DNA from: Acidobacteriota bacterium | GTDB lineage: Bacteria > Acidobacteriota > Vicinamibacteria > Vicinamibacterales > JAFNAJ01 | Length of the DNA: 5,412 nucleotides | Assembly (NCBI GenBank): GCA_017860085.1 | Contig: JAFNAJ010000210.1 | Span: 1 to 5,412, forward strand | Direction: 5' to 3' | Shown: positions 1 to 5,412 of the stretch, one piece after another | How positions within the stretch are numbered: position 1 is the first letter of the stretch | Layout: every line of letters starts with the position of its first letter | Translations under genes and position numbers: made by a program | The notes under the pieces: model-generated | What the model saw: only the letters and a program-made list of their open reading frames with translations | Databases searched by the model: none | Told to the model about the DNA's origin: nothing

Positions 1-611
1 CCCTGCACCTGGTTGGCGTAGTCGCGCGCGGTGATGCGGAAGCTTCGCACGATTCGGCGGCCATCGGGCATCGAGAACTCGGGCTCCACCAGGGGATTGA
101 CGAGCCAGCGCTCGTCGCCGAGGAACGGGAGCGACGGGTTGAACACGTCGACGACGAGCCGTCCCCCGTCAGCGAGGTGGGCGCGTAGACGCTGCAGTGC
201 CGTTCGCTGGTCGTCCACCGTGAGCAGGTGCTGAAAGCCGCGAAACGGGATCGTGATGAGCTCGAACGTGCGCCCGAGGTCGAAGCTCCGCATGTCGCCC
301 TGCTGCAACCCGACGCGCTGCTGCACGGCCACCGACTCTTCGGCGAGCTTGGCGCGGCATGCTGCCAGCATGCCCTCGGAGAGATCGACGCCCACCATCG
401 TGGCGCCCGCCCTGGCCGAGGGGATCAGCACCCGCCCGGTGCCGCACGCCATCTCGAGAACCGGCCCCCGCGCGGACATCGCCAGGTCGACGTAGAACCC
501 GACGTCCTCACGGAGTCGATACGGCGTGATGTGGTCGTAGAACTCGGCGAAGCGGTCGTACTCAGGACAGCTGGGACTCGGCGGTTGGCGCCCGGCGTCT
601 GCGTCGCTCAT
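1..611 (-). CDS. Class I SAM-dependent methyltransferase, 3' end cut off by the window
   Basis: The reverse strand reads openly from an ATG at 611 to the window edge, giving 203 N-terminal residues; the C-terminus is outside. The fold is a Rossmann-type methyltransferase. Motif I is VLEMACGTGR (residues 51-60), the glycine-rich SAM-binding loop. GVDLSEGML (74-82) holds the acidic residue D76, expected to contact the SAM ribose. QGDMRSFDL (104-112) would lie near the adenine, and FELITIPFRGFQHL (117-130) is the post-motif strand and helix. The motif order is that of Methyltransf_25/11-type enzymes, often about 250 residues long, so roughly 50 residues are probably missing. The substrate cannot be told from sequence. 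The start is supported by a strong Shine-Dalgarno AAAGGAGA (619-626) seven bases upstream, inside the end of the preceding kinase gene. The ATG overlaps that gene's TGA by an ATGA junction, implying translational coupling. Methyltransferase fold: confident; substrate: unknown. Confidence 0.9.
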   Translation of the reverse strand, partial: MSDADAGRQPPSPSCPEYDRFAEFYDHITPYRLREDVGFYVDLAMSARGPVLEMACGTGRVLIPSARAGATMVGVDLSEGMLAACRAKLAEESVAVQQRVGLQQGDMRSFDLGRTFELITIPFRGFQHLLTVDDQRTALQRLRAHLADGGRLVVDVFNPSLPFLGDERWLVNPLVEPEFSMPDGRRIVRSFRITARDYANQVQ

Positions 612-1513
612 GCGCTGTTCTCCTTTCTGACGCGGACGGTCAGCGCGCCAGGGTGAATGCGGATCTCGAGCGGACGCTCGGGGTCGCACGGTTCCCCATC
701 GACATGGAACCGCATGGGTTGCCCGCTGGTCAGCCTGACCTCGCGGACGCGCTGACGATGGACTCTCGTGTCGCGCTCGAGCGATCCGTCGAAGAGTCGC
801 CGCGCGCGCCACGCGTTGACGATCGGGCTCGCATTCCCGACGACCACCATGTCGAGCCACCCGTCGCTTGGCGAGGCACCCGGAGCGATCTGGGCCCCGT
901 TCCCATACTGCGACCCGTTGGCAAACGCCACAATCACGGCCCGCTGTTCGAGGCGCGTGCCATCCGCCTCGATCTGGTACTCCGCCGCCTCGTAGCGCCA
1001 CAGCGTCTGGGCCGTGACCTTCACGTAGCCGGCAAGGCCGCGCCCGTGGGCGGCCACCTGGTCGAAGACCCAGGCCACGTGCGCATCGAGCCCGACTCCC
1101 GAGACGTTGAAGAACAGGCGCCCGGCAATCTCGCCGGCGTCGACTGGCACGTCGCGCCCATCCAGGGCGCACGCGATCGCCGGTTCTGCCTCCAGGGGGA
1201 GACCGAGGGCTCGCGCGAGCCCATTGCCGCTGCCGGCGGGCACGATGCCCAGCGGCACGCCGCTCGCGGCCATCGCACGCCCCACCTCGTTGATCGTTCC
1301 GTCGCCGCCCCAGGCCACGACGAGCGCTGCACCACGCTCGACTTCTTCCCTGGCCTTCGTGAAGGCGTCACCACGCCCGGTGGTGAGGAGCACGCGCGCC
1401 TCTGCTCCGCGGACAGCGATGAGCCGCTCGGCCAGCGAGACGCGCGTGGACAGATCGGCGCGTCGGCGCTTGAGCGCCCCGGCCGCCGGGTTGATGATGA
1501 CGGCAACGTGCAC
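608..1513 (-). CDS. Diacylglycerol/lipid kinase family protein (YegS/DgkB-like)
   Basis: A 301-residue protein of the DAGK catalytic family, which phosphorylates diacylglycerol, sphingoid bases or related lipid alcohols with ATP at the inner membrane face. The N-terminus (HVAVIINPAAG, residues 2-12) is the family's first strand and loop. GGDGT (69-73) is the nucleotide-binding signature. PAGSGNGLAR (92-101) is the second conserved loop. NVSGVGLDA (136-144) begins the C-terminal beta domain. NGSQYGNGAQIAP (199-211), DGWLD (218-221 region) and FHVDGEP (269-275) are further family motifs. The length is normal for the family, and no membrane segment is seen. The start is taken as GTG at 1513 because the conserved region begins at codon 2. 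A GAGGA (1525-1529) sits 11 bases upstream, a slightly long spacing. The open frame continues upstream to an ATG at 1582 and further, but that extension is unconserved-looking Arg/Gly-rich sequence with no ribosome site. It is first in a two-gene unit with the methyltransferase. The exact lipid substrate is uncertain. Confidence 0.9.
   Translation of the reverse strand: MHVAVIINPAAGALKRRRADLSTRVSLAERLIAVRGAEARVLLTTGRGDAFTKAREEVERGAALVVAWGGDGTINEVGRAMAASGVPLGIVPAGSGNGLARALGLPLEAEPAIACALDGRDVPVDAGEIAGRLFFNVSGVGLDAHVAWVFDQVAAHGRGLAGYVKVTAQTLWRYEAAEYQIEADGTRLEQRAVIVAFANGSQYGNGAQIAPGASPSDGWLDMVVVGNASPIVNAWRARRLFDGSLERDTRVHRQRVREVRLTSGQPMRFHVDGEPCDPERPLEIRIHPGALTVRVRKENSA
619..626 (-). promoter_or_regulatory. 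Ribosome binding site of the methyltransferase gene
   Basis: On the minus strand this reads AAAGGAGA, seven bases before the ATG at 611. It lies within the last codons of the kinase gene. Together with the ATGA stop/start overlap this fixes the methyltransferase start and suggests coupled translation. Confidence 0.75.
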
Positions 1514-1581
1514 GTCGCGTCGGTTCCTCGCCCGACCCGGCGGACCGCGTGCACAATCGCGCCGACCCGCCTGAACTCGCA

Positions 1582-1590
1582 TGCTATAGT
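1582..1590 (+). promoter_or_regulatory. Putative extended -10 promoter element for the GAF membrane protein gene
   Basis: TGC followed by TATAGT (1585-1590) matches the extended -10 pattern TGn-TATAAT with one mismatch, in a spacer that is otherwise very GC-rich. A -35 at 17-bp spacing would be CCGACC (1562-1567), which shares only GAC with TTGACA, consistent with reliance on the extended -10. Transcription would begin near 1597 and give a leader of about 36 bases before the ATG at 1633. The site is in the 119-bp divergent spacer between the kinase and GAF genes. I saw no comparable promoter on the minus strand for the kinase. It is a pattern match only. Confidence 0.4.
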
Positions 1591-1632
1591 ACCGTGCCGT
1601 CGCGTGGTGATCGCGGCTGGCCAAGCACCCTG

Positions 1633-2871
1633 ATGACGGCTCGATGGCTTCGTGGCACGGCGTTCGCGGCACTGGTCGTCGTGCTTGCTTCCGCTGTCTT
1701 CCTCACGCTCGACCGTGAGGGCCGCATCCGAGCCAGCCTCGCTGCCCTGAAGTCCGTCGAGCAGACGGCGCAGCGTGCGGCCTCCGCCGGCTACGACATC
1801 CGCTCGTCCCAGCAGGCGTACGTCGCGACGGCCCAGAGCGCCGAGTGGTGGCACGGCCGCCTCGTCTCTCACATCGAGGCGCTCGGTCGCGATCTCGGGT
1901 CGCTCCGGCAGTTGACCACCGACCCGGGCGCCCTGAACGATCTCGATGCCGCAGCGGCCTCGCTCGACACGTTTGCGCAGGTCGACGAGCGTGCGCTCCG
2001 CATGGTCCTGGCGGGACAGGGCGCCGACGCGTCGCTGCTCATCTTCTCCGAAGGGGTCGAGACGATCTCCACGGTGGTGCAGCGGATCGATTCGGCCCGA
2101 TCCGCCGAGGTCTTGGCCGTGAACGCACGGCTGGCCGTCGAGCGTCGCTCCCAGGGCTCCTTCGTTGCGGCTGCCGCAGCGGTGGCACTGCTCGTTGCAG
2201 TGTTCCTGCTGGCCACCGGCCACGCTCGCCCGCGATCTGCCGAGGCGCAGGCAGAAGAGCCACCTGCTGCCAACAAAGGTGCCGTGGTTCCGTCGGCCCA
2301 GCCGGTGGACGATCCGGTTGCCGATCGATCGACGGACGCTCCGGCGGCCGCGAGCGACGAGCCACCCCCGATCGTCGACCGTCGGCGCGCGGCTGAGCTG
2401 CACGAGGCCGCCGGTCTCTGCACCGATTTCGCGCGCGTCGTCGACGCGCACGAGCTCCCTGGCCTGCTCGCACGTGCGGCCGACCTGCTCGAAGCGTCGG
2501 GCCTCATCGTCTGGATGACCGATGCGGACGGCGCGGTGCTCCGGCCGCTGCTCACGCACGGCTATTCCGCCGCGGCCCTGGCCCGGCTGCCGGCCATCGC
2601 CCGTGACGCCGACAACGCGACCGCGTCGTCGTTCCGGCGCGCTGAGCTGCGCGCGGTGGAGGCGGCCGACGGATCGCCCGGGGCCATCGTGGCTCCGTTG
2701 CTCACCGCCTCCGGGTGCGTGGGAGTCTTGGCGGTCGAGGTGCGCAACGGCCGCGAAGCCAGCGAGCCGAATCGCGCGATGGCCCGCATCCTTGCGGCCC
2801 AGATTGCCACGCTGGTCGGGGGCGGCCCGGCACGGGAGGAGATCGCGCCGGGCCAGCAGGCCGTCGGCTAG
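1633..2871 (+). CDS. Two-helix membrane protein with extracytoplasmic helical region and cytoplasmic GAF-like domain
   Basis: A 412-residue protein that I cannot assign to a named gene. A hydrophobic helix at about residues 8-26 acts as signal anchor. Residues 27-175 are largely helical, with regular hydrophobic spacing and no cysteines, resembling the four-helix-bundle sensor regions of bacterial receptors. A second membrane helix spans about 176-196. Residues 197-248 are an Ala/Pro/Asp/Glu-rich linker. Residues 252-397 look like a GAF domain: a leading helix (HEAAGLCTDFARVV), the strand LIVWMTDADG (291-300), the pair AIVAPLLTASG then CVGVLAVEV (351-370), and a closing helix. No HAMP, histidine kinase, GGDEF, EAL or methyl-accepting segment follows; the protein ends about 15 residues after the domain. 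A sensor or signalling scaffold role is inferred. The ATG at 1633 is chosen because it sits just before the first membrane helix. Its ribosome site is weak, and a GTG at 1594 is an alternative. It converges on the PDZ gene with a one-base gap. Confidence 0.8.
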   Translation: MTARWLRGTAFAALVVVLASAVFLTLDREGRIRASLAALKSVEQTAQRAASAGYDIRSSQQAYVATAQSAEWWHGRLVSHIEALGRDLGSLRQLTTDPGALNDLDAAAASLDTFAQVDERALRMVLAGQGADASLLIFSEGVETISTVVQRIDSARSAEVLAVNARLAVERRSQGSFVAAAAAVALLVAVFLLATGHARPRSAEAQAEEPPAANKGAVVPSAQPVDDPVADRSTDAPAAASDEPPPIVDRRRAAELHEAAGLCTDFARVVDAHELPGLLARAADLLEASGLIVWMTDADGAVLRPLLTHGYSAAALARLPAIARDADNATASSFRRAELRAVEAADGSPGAIVAPLLTASGCVGVLAVEVRNGREASEPNRAMARILAAQIATLVGGGPAREEIAPGQQAVG

Positions 2872-2872
2872 A

Positions 2873-3853
2873 TCAGGTGCGAATCACGCGCTTCGTGCGC
2901 ACGCGCTCCGCGGGCGGCTCGACAGCCACCTTCACCGACAACGTCTTCTTGTCGCGTACCACGCCGAGCGTCAGTTCCTTGGCGTCCTCGTTCTTCCAGG
3001 TCTCGCGTCGCAGGTCGCCGGAGTCTTCCACGGCGGTTCCGTCGACCGTGGTGATGACGTCTCCGGCCTTCATGCCGGCCTTGGCCGCCGGCGAGTCGGC
3101 CGTCACCGAGGTGACGAGCACACCCTGCTTGACGCCGAAATACGCCGCCAGCTCCGGGGTCAGGTCCTGGATGCCGACACCCAGCCTCGGCCCGCGCGTC
3201 ACCCAGCTGAAGACATTCGGACCGCCTCGCTCGAAGTCGAACTCCGGCGCGACCTGCAACTCGAACTGGCGCTTCTTCAGCTCCTCGCCGGCCTGCTCGG
3301 CTTGCTGGCGGGCCTTCTCCAGCTGCTTGCGGACATCCTCGTTCACCATCGGGCTGACGTGTTCGCGGATGATGGCCAGGTCTTCCGGACCGACCATGAA
3401 GCGCGTGGCCGACGCGTCGGGTGCAACCGACACGTCCAGGGGCTTGCCGTCCCTGAGCAGGGTCATCTTCACCGACCGGCCCACCGGTGTCTCATCGACG
3501 AGCCTCGACAGCTGGCGCGCGCTGCGTACTCGCTCCCCGTCGAAGGCGGTAATCACGTCGCCAGCCTTGAGACCGGCCTTCGCGGCAGGTCCGTCCGCCA
3601 AGACGTCCTCGACCACGGCGCCGTTTGTGGCGCCGGCGGGCTTCTGTTCCGCCGACTCCAGGTCCTTCACCGTGACCCCGATGCGGCCGCCCTCGCCAAA
3701 GAACCGCATGGCCCGGACGATCGGTTTGTCCCCGGACTGGACGACGACGGCGTGCTGGCTCTCGCGGGGCGCCTGGGCGCTCACCACCACCAGGCCTGCC
3801 ACGGTCAGCGCGACGAGCACGACGCCAACCACCGAAAATCGCGACACTCGCAT
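2873..3853 (-). CDS. Exported or membrane-anchored protein with two PDZ domains, no protease domain
   Basis: A 326-residue protein. Residues 1-28 form a signal peptide: a positively charged start, a hydrophobic stretch (about 8-25), then a possible signal peptidase I site after AQA (26-28). If uncleaved it would be a membrane anchor. The first PDZ domain is about 57-145, with carboxylate-binding strand RIGV (57-60) and the core PAAKAGLKAGDVIT (89-102, followed by AFDG). The second is about 231-312, with RLGV (233-236 region) and a nearly identical core PAAKAGMKAGDVIT (255-268). A charged, Gln/Glu/Lys-rich helix (about 172-200) between them looks like a short coiled coil. There is no trypsin-like, S41 or site-2 protease domain, so it is not DegP, CtpA or RseP. 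PDZ domains bind C-terminal peptides, so a periplasmic adaptor or chaperone-like role is inferred. The ATG at 3853 has a GGAGG (3861-3865) seven bases upstream. It is divergent from glnA across 186 bp. Confidence 0.9.
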   Translation of the reverse strand: MRVSRFSVVGVVLVALTVAGLVVVSAQAPRESQHAVVVQSGDKPIVRAMRFFGEGGRIGVTVKDLESAEQKPAGATNGAVVEDVLADGPAAKAGLKAGDVITAFDGERVRSARQLSRLVDETPVGRSVKMTLLRDGKPLDVSVAPDASATRFMVGPEDLAIIREHVSPMVNEDVRKQLEKARQQAEQAGEELKKRQFELQVAPEFDFERGGPNVFSWVTRGPRLGVGIQDLTPELAAYFGVKQGVLVTSVTADSPAAKAGMKAGDVITTVDGTAVEDSGDLRRETWKNEDAKELTLGVVRDKKTLSVKVAVEPPAERVRTKRVIRT

Positions 3854-3860
3854 ACGGCTA

Positions 3861-3865
3861 CCTCC
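3861..3865 (-). promoter_or_regulatory. Ribosome binding site of the PDZ gene
   Basis: On the minus strand this reads GGAGG, seven bases before the ATG at 3853. Strength and spacing are ideal and fix the start immediately before the signal peptide. Confidence 0.8.
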
Positions 3866-3930
3866 GTCTTCATTCTCATCAGACGACCGAGGGCGACCCG
3901 TGGTCGGACCTCGCCCCAGCCGGCAGGTAA

Positions 3931-3956
3931 GACGGGTCGTCGGGCGGGCCGGTTCA
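3931..3956 (-). promoter_or_regulatory. Possible ECF-sigma-type promoter for the PDZ gene
   Basis: Read on the minus strand, TGAACC (3951-3956) is followed after 16 bases by CGTC (3931-3934). This resembles ECF sigma promoters, which generally have an AAC-containing -35 and a CGTC/CGTA-like -10. It would start transcription near 3923, leaving a leader of about 70 bases. Envelope-stress control would suit an exported PDZ protein, but CGTC is frequent by chance in this GC-rich DNA, so this is a weak call. I found no good housekeeping promoter on this strand. Confidence 0.25.
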
Positions 3957-3986
3957 TTGACACCCCCCGCAGCCAGTCCCTACACT
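3957..3986 (+). promoter_or_regulatory. Putative housekeeping-sigma promoter of glnA
   Basis: A perfect -35 hexamer TTGACA (3957-3962) is followed after an 18-base C-rich spacer by TACACT (3981-3986), which matches TATAAT at four of six positions. Transcription would start near 3993, giving a leader of about 47 bases before the GTG at 4040. An exact TTGACA correctly placed and oriented in a short GC-rich intergenic spacer makes this the best-supported promoter in the window. Confidence 0.6.
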
Positions 3987-3995
3987 CGCCCGAAC

Positions 3996-4023
3996 CGAGG
4001 CGCCGTCGTGTCCGGCCGCCTCG
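3996..4023 (+). other. Stem-loop in the predicted glnA 5' leader
   Basis: CGAGGCG (3996-4002) pairs with CGCCTCG (4017-4023), and the stem extends with CCG (4003-4005) to CGG (4013-4015) across a single bulged C at 4016. The result is ten base pairs closed by a seven-base loop (4006-4012). It begins a few bases after the predicted transcription start and ends five bases before the GGAG ribosome site. It has no T-tract, so it is not a classical terminator. It may stabilise the mRNA or affect ribosome access. It matches no riboswitch class that I recognise. Confidence 0.4.
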
Positions 4024-4027
4024 CCCC

Positions 4028-4031
4028 GGAG
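4028..4031 (+). promoter_or_regulatory. Ribosome binding site of glnA, deciding the GTG start
   Basis: GGAG lies eight bases before the GTG at 4040. No in-frame start codon lies further upstream in the spacer, and the ATG at 4032 is out of frame. The next in-frame ATG (4112) would remove the first helix of the enzyme's N-terminal domain, so GTG at 4040 is preferred. Confidence 0.65.
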
Positions 4032-4039
4032 ATGCCGAC

Positions 4040-5410
4040 GTGACCTCTGATCCCTCAGCCTCGAAGCCGCCCGCGGCGTCAGCCCGCGAACAGCGGGACC
4101 GCCTGCTCGAGATGGCCGATCGTCTCGGCGTGAAGTTCCTGCGCCTCCAGTTCACCGACATCCTGGGGGTCATCAAGAACGTCGAGGTGCCCGACAAGCA
4201 GTTCGGCGACGCGCTCGACGGACACATCATGTTCGACGGTTCGTCGATCGAGGGCTTCGTGCGGATCGAGGAGTCGGACATGTACCTGTCGCCCGACCTT
4301 TCCACGTTCCGCGTGTTTCCGTGGACGCACAACTCGGGCGAGAAGGTCGCGCGTGTCATCTGCGACGTTCTCAACCCCGACCGCTCGCCGTTTGCCGGCT
4401 GCCCGCGACTCACCCTCAAGCGGGTCATCGAACGGGCGCAGCGAATGGGCTATCGCATGATGGCCGGGCCGGAGGCCGAGTTCTTCCTCTTCCAGGCCCA
4501 GGACGGGGAGCCCGTGCTCGAGACGCACGACGCGGGCGGCTACTTCGATCTCACGCCCGTCGACAAGGGCGAGGAGGTCCGACGCCAGATCGTCCTGGCG
4601 CTCGAGGGCATGGGGTTCGAAATCGAGGCGGCCCATCACGAGGTGGCCGCCGGTCAGCACGAGATCGACTTTCGCTACGACGATGTGCTGGCGACGGCCG
4701 ACAACATCAGCACGTTCCGGTTCGTGGTGAAGAACGTCGCCATGGCGAGCGGACTGCACGCCACCTTCATGCCCAAGCCGATCTTCGGCATCAACGGCTC
4801 GGGCATGCACACCCACCAGTCGCTGCTGGCTGGGGATCGCAACGTGTTCCACGACGACAAGGGGCGGTGGCAGTTGAGCGAGGTATGCCTCAACTACATC
4901 GGTGGCCTGCTGCGTCACGCGAGCGGCATGTGCGCCATCACGAACCCGCTGGTCAACTCGTACAAGAGGCTCGTGCCCGGGTACGAGGCCCCCACGAACA
5001 TCGCGTGGTCCGAGAAGAACCGAAGTCCGCTGGTGCGCGTGCCTGCGCCAAGGGGCGCAGCCACCCGCGTCGAGCTCCGCATGCCCGACCCCTCCTGCAA
5101 CCCCTACCTCGCGCTGGCCGTGATGCTGGCGGCCGGGCTCGACGGCATCGAGCAGGGCATCGACCCCGGCCCCCCCATCAACAAGAACATCTTCAAGATG
5201 AGCCACCGCGAGCGGCGGCACCTGCGCATCGACGAGCTGCCGGCCAACCTCAGCGAGGCGCTCGACGCAATGGAAAAGGACCCGCTCATCCGCGAGACCC
5301 TCGGGGATCACATCTTCAAGCACTTCCTCGAGGCGAAGCGTGAGGAGTGGGCCGACTACATCCGCCAGGTCAGCAGCTGGGAGCACGAGCGGTACTTGAA
5401 GGTGTACTAG
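4040..5410 (+). CDS. glnA: Glutamine synthetase type I, GSI-alpha (Bacillus-like)
   Basis: A complete 456-residue enzyme that makes glutamine from glutamate, ammonia and ATP in the cytoplasm; the family is dodecameric. The N-terminal beta-grasp domain (about 32-118) contains FLRLQFTDILG and FDGSSIEGF (65-73). The catalytic domain (about 125-456) contains GPEAEFFLF with presumed metal ligands E145 and E147, then HHEVAAGQHEIDF with E201 and E208. It also has NGSGMH (252-257), NSYKRLVPGYEAP with R310 and the flap glutamate E316, NRSPLVRVP (327-335) and RVELRMPDPSCNPYLALA (343-360) with E345. The sequence follows Bacillus GlnA almost throughout and lacks the roughly 25-residue insertion of GSI-beta. 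R75 corresponds to Bacillus R62, linked to feedback control. At the position of the GSI-beta adenylylation tyrosine (NLYDLPPEE in enterics) it has F385, so adenylylation control is not expected. The N-terminus carries about 13 extra Ser/Pro/Ala-rich residues. It starts with GTG and appears monocistronic within the window. Confidence 0.97.
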   Translation: MTSDPSASKPPAASAREQRDRLLEMADRLGVKFLRLQFTDILGVIKNVEVPDKQFGDALDGHIMFDGSSIEGFVRIEESDMYLSPDLSTFRVFPWTHNSGEKVARVICDVLNPDRSPFAGCPRLTLKRVIERAQRMGYRMMAGPEAEFFLFQAQDGEPVLETHDAGGYFDLTPVDKGEEVRRQIVLALEGMGFEIEAAHHEVAAGQHEIDFRYDDVLATADNISTFRFVVKNVAMASGLHATFMPKPIFGINGSGMHTHQSLLAGDRNVFHDDKGRWQLSEVCLNYIGGLLRHASGMCAITNPLVNSYKRLVPGYEAPTNIAWSEKNRSPLVRVPAPRGAATRVELRMPDPSCNPYLALAVMLAAGLDGIEQGIDPGPPINKNIFKMSHRERRHLRIDELPANLSEALDAMEKDPLIRETLGDHIFKHFLEAKREEWADYIRQVSSWEHERYLKVY

Positions 5411-5412
5411 GG

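Noticed and set aside
1514..1582. An ATG at 1582 as an alternative, longer start of the lipid kinase.
   Set aside because: No ribosome site precedes it. The extra 23 residues are Arg/Gly-rich and unlike the family, whose conserved first strand begins right after the GTG at 1513.
653..1633. A 326-codon plus-strand open frame opposite the kinase gene.
   Set aside because: It shows no recognisable domain and is fully antisense to a well-supported DAGK-family gene.
1021..2559. A 512-codon minus-strand open frame opposite the GAF gene.
   Set aside because: Its composition is that of an antisense shadow (Arg/Gly/Ser/Ala rich, no motifs). It overlaps the kinase gene out of frame, while both real genes have clear domains.
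2824..2854. A perfect 8-bp inverted repeat, GGCCCGGC and GCCGGGCC, near the end of the GAF gene, considered as a terminator.
   Set aside because: The loop is 15 bases, there is no following T-tract on either strand, and it lies inside coding sequence. Short GC-only palindromes are expected by chance here.
3882..3941. A 7-bp inverted repeat, GACGACC (3882-3888) and GGTCGTC (3935-3941), in the glnA/PDZ spacer, considered as a regulator operator.
   Set aside because: The arms are 46 bases apart, short, and built from motifs common in this DNA. No third copy or symmetric core was seen.
2522..4039. A very long plus-strand open frame that runs from 2522 into glnA without a stop.
   Set aside because: Upstream of 4040 it is Arg/Ala-rich sequence running out of frame over the GAF gene and antisense to the PDZ gene, with no domain. 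High GC makes stop codons rare. Only the part from 4040 is coding.
4079..5386. A 435-codon minus-strand open frame opposite glnA.
   Set aside because: It is a long shadow frame caused by strong GC bias at third codon positions of glnA. Its His/Val/Asp/Leu-rich composition shows no motif.

Overview
The window is uniformly GC-rich bacterial chromosome. It carries five protein genes packed tightly: three on the minus strand and two on the plus strand. There is no sign of mobile elements, tRNA or rRNA genes, CRISPR arrays or phage genes. A Bacillus-like (GSI-alpha) glutamine synthetase, GTG starts and a two-PDZ exported protein in a high-GC genome would fit an Acidobacteriota-type organism (for example Vicinamibacteria). 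That assignment is inference from general character, not from a marker gene.

Layout. Positions 1-611 (minus) hold the N-terminal 203 codons of a class I SAM-dependent methyltransferase whose 3' end lies outside the window. Its start overlaps the stop of a YegS/DgkB-type lipid kinase gene (608-1513, minus) in an ATGA arrangement, so the two form a translationally coupled operon. A 119-bp divergent spacer with an extended -10 element leads to a plus-strand gene (1633-2871) for a two-helix membrane protein with a cytoplasmic GAF-like domain and no visible output domain. It converges, with one base between stop codons, on a minus-strand gene (2873-3853) for an exported protein with two PDZ domains and no protease domain. 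A 186-bp divergent spacer then separates that gene from glnA (4040-5410, plus), a complete type I glutamine synthetase.

How the genes relate. The kinase and methyltransferase are probably co-expressed, possibly in lipid or envelope metabolism. The PDZ protein and the GAF protein are also envelope-associated, but nothing ties them to one pathway. glnA is an independent nitrogen-assimilation unit with its own promoter (TTGACA, 18-bp spacer, TACACT). Its short predicted leader is almost entirely one hairpin ending just before the ribosome binding site.

I do not see a clearly novel biological system here. The points most worth a second look are the glnA leader hairpin, the abutting divergent promoters in the glnA/PDZ spacer, and the GAF membrane protein without an output module.
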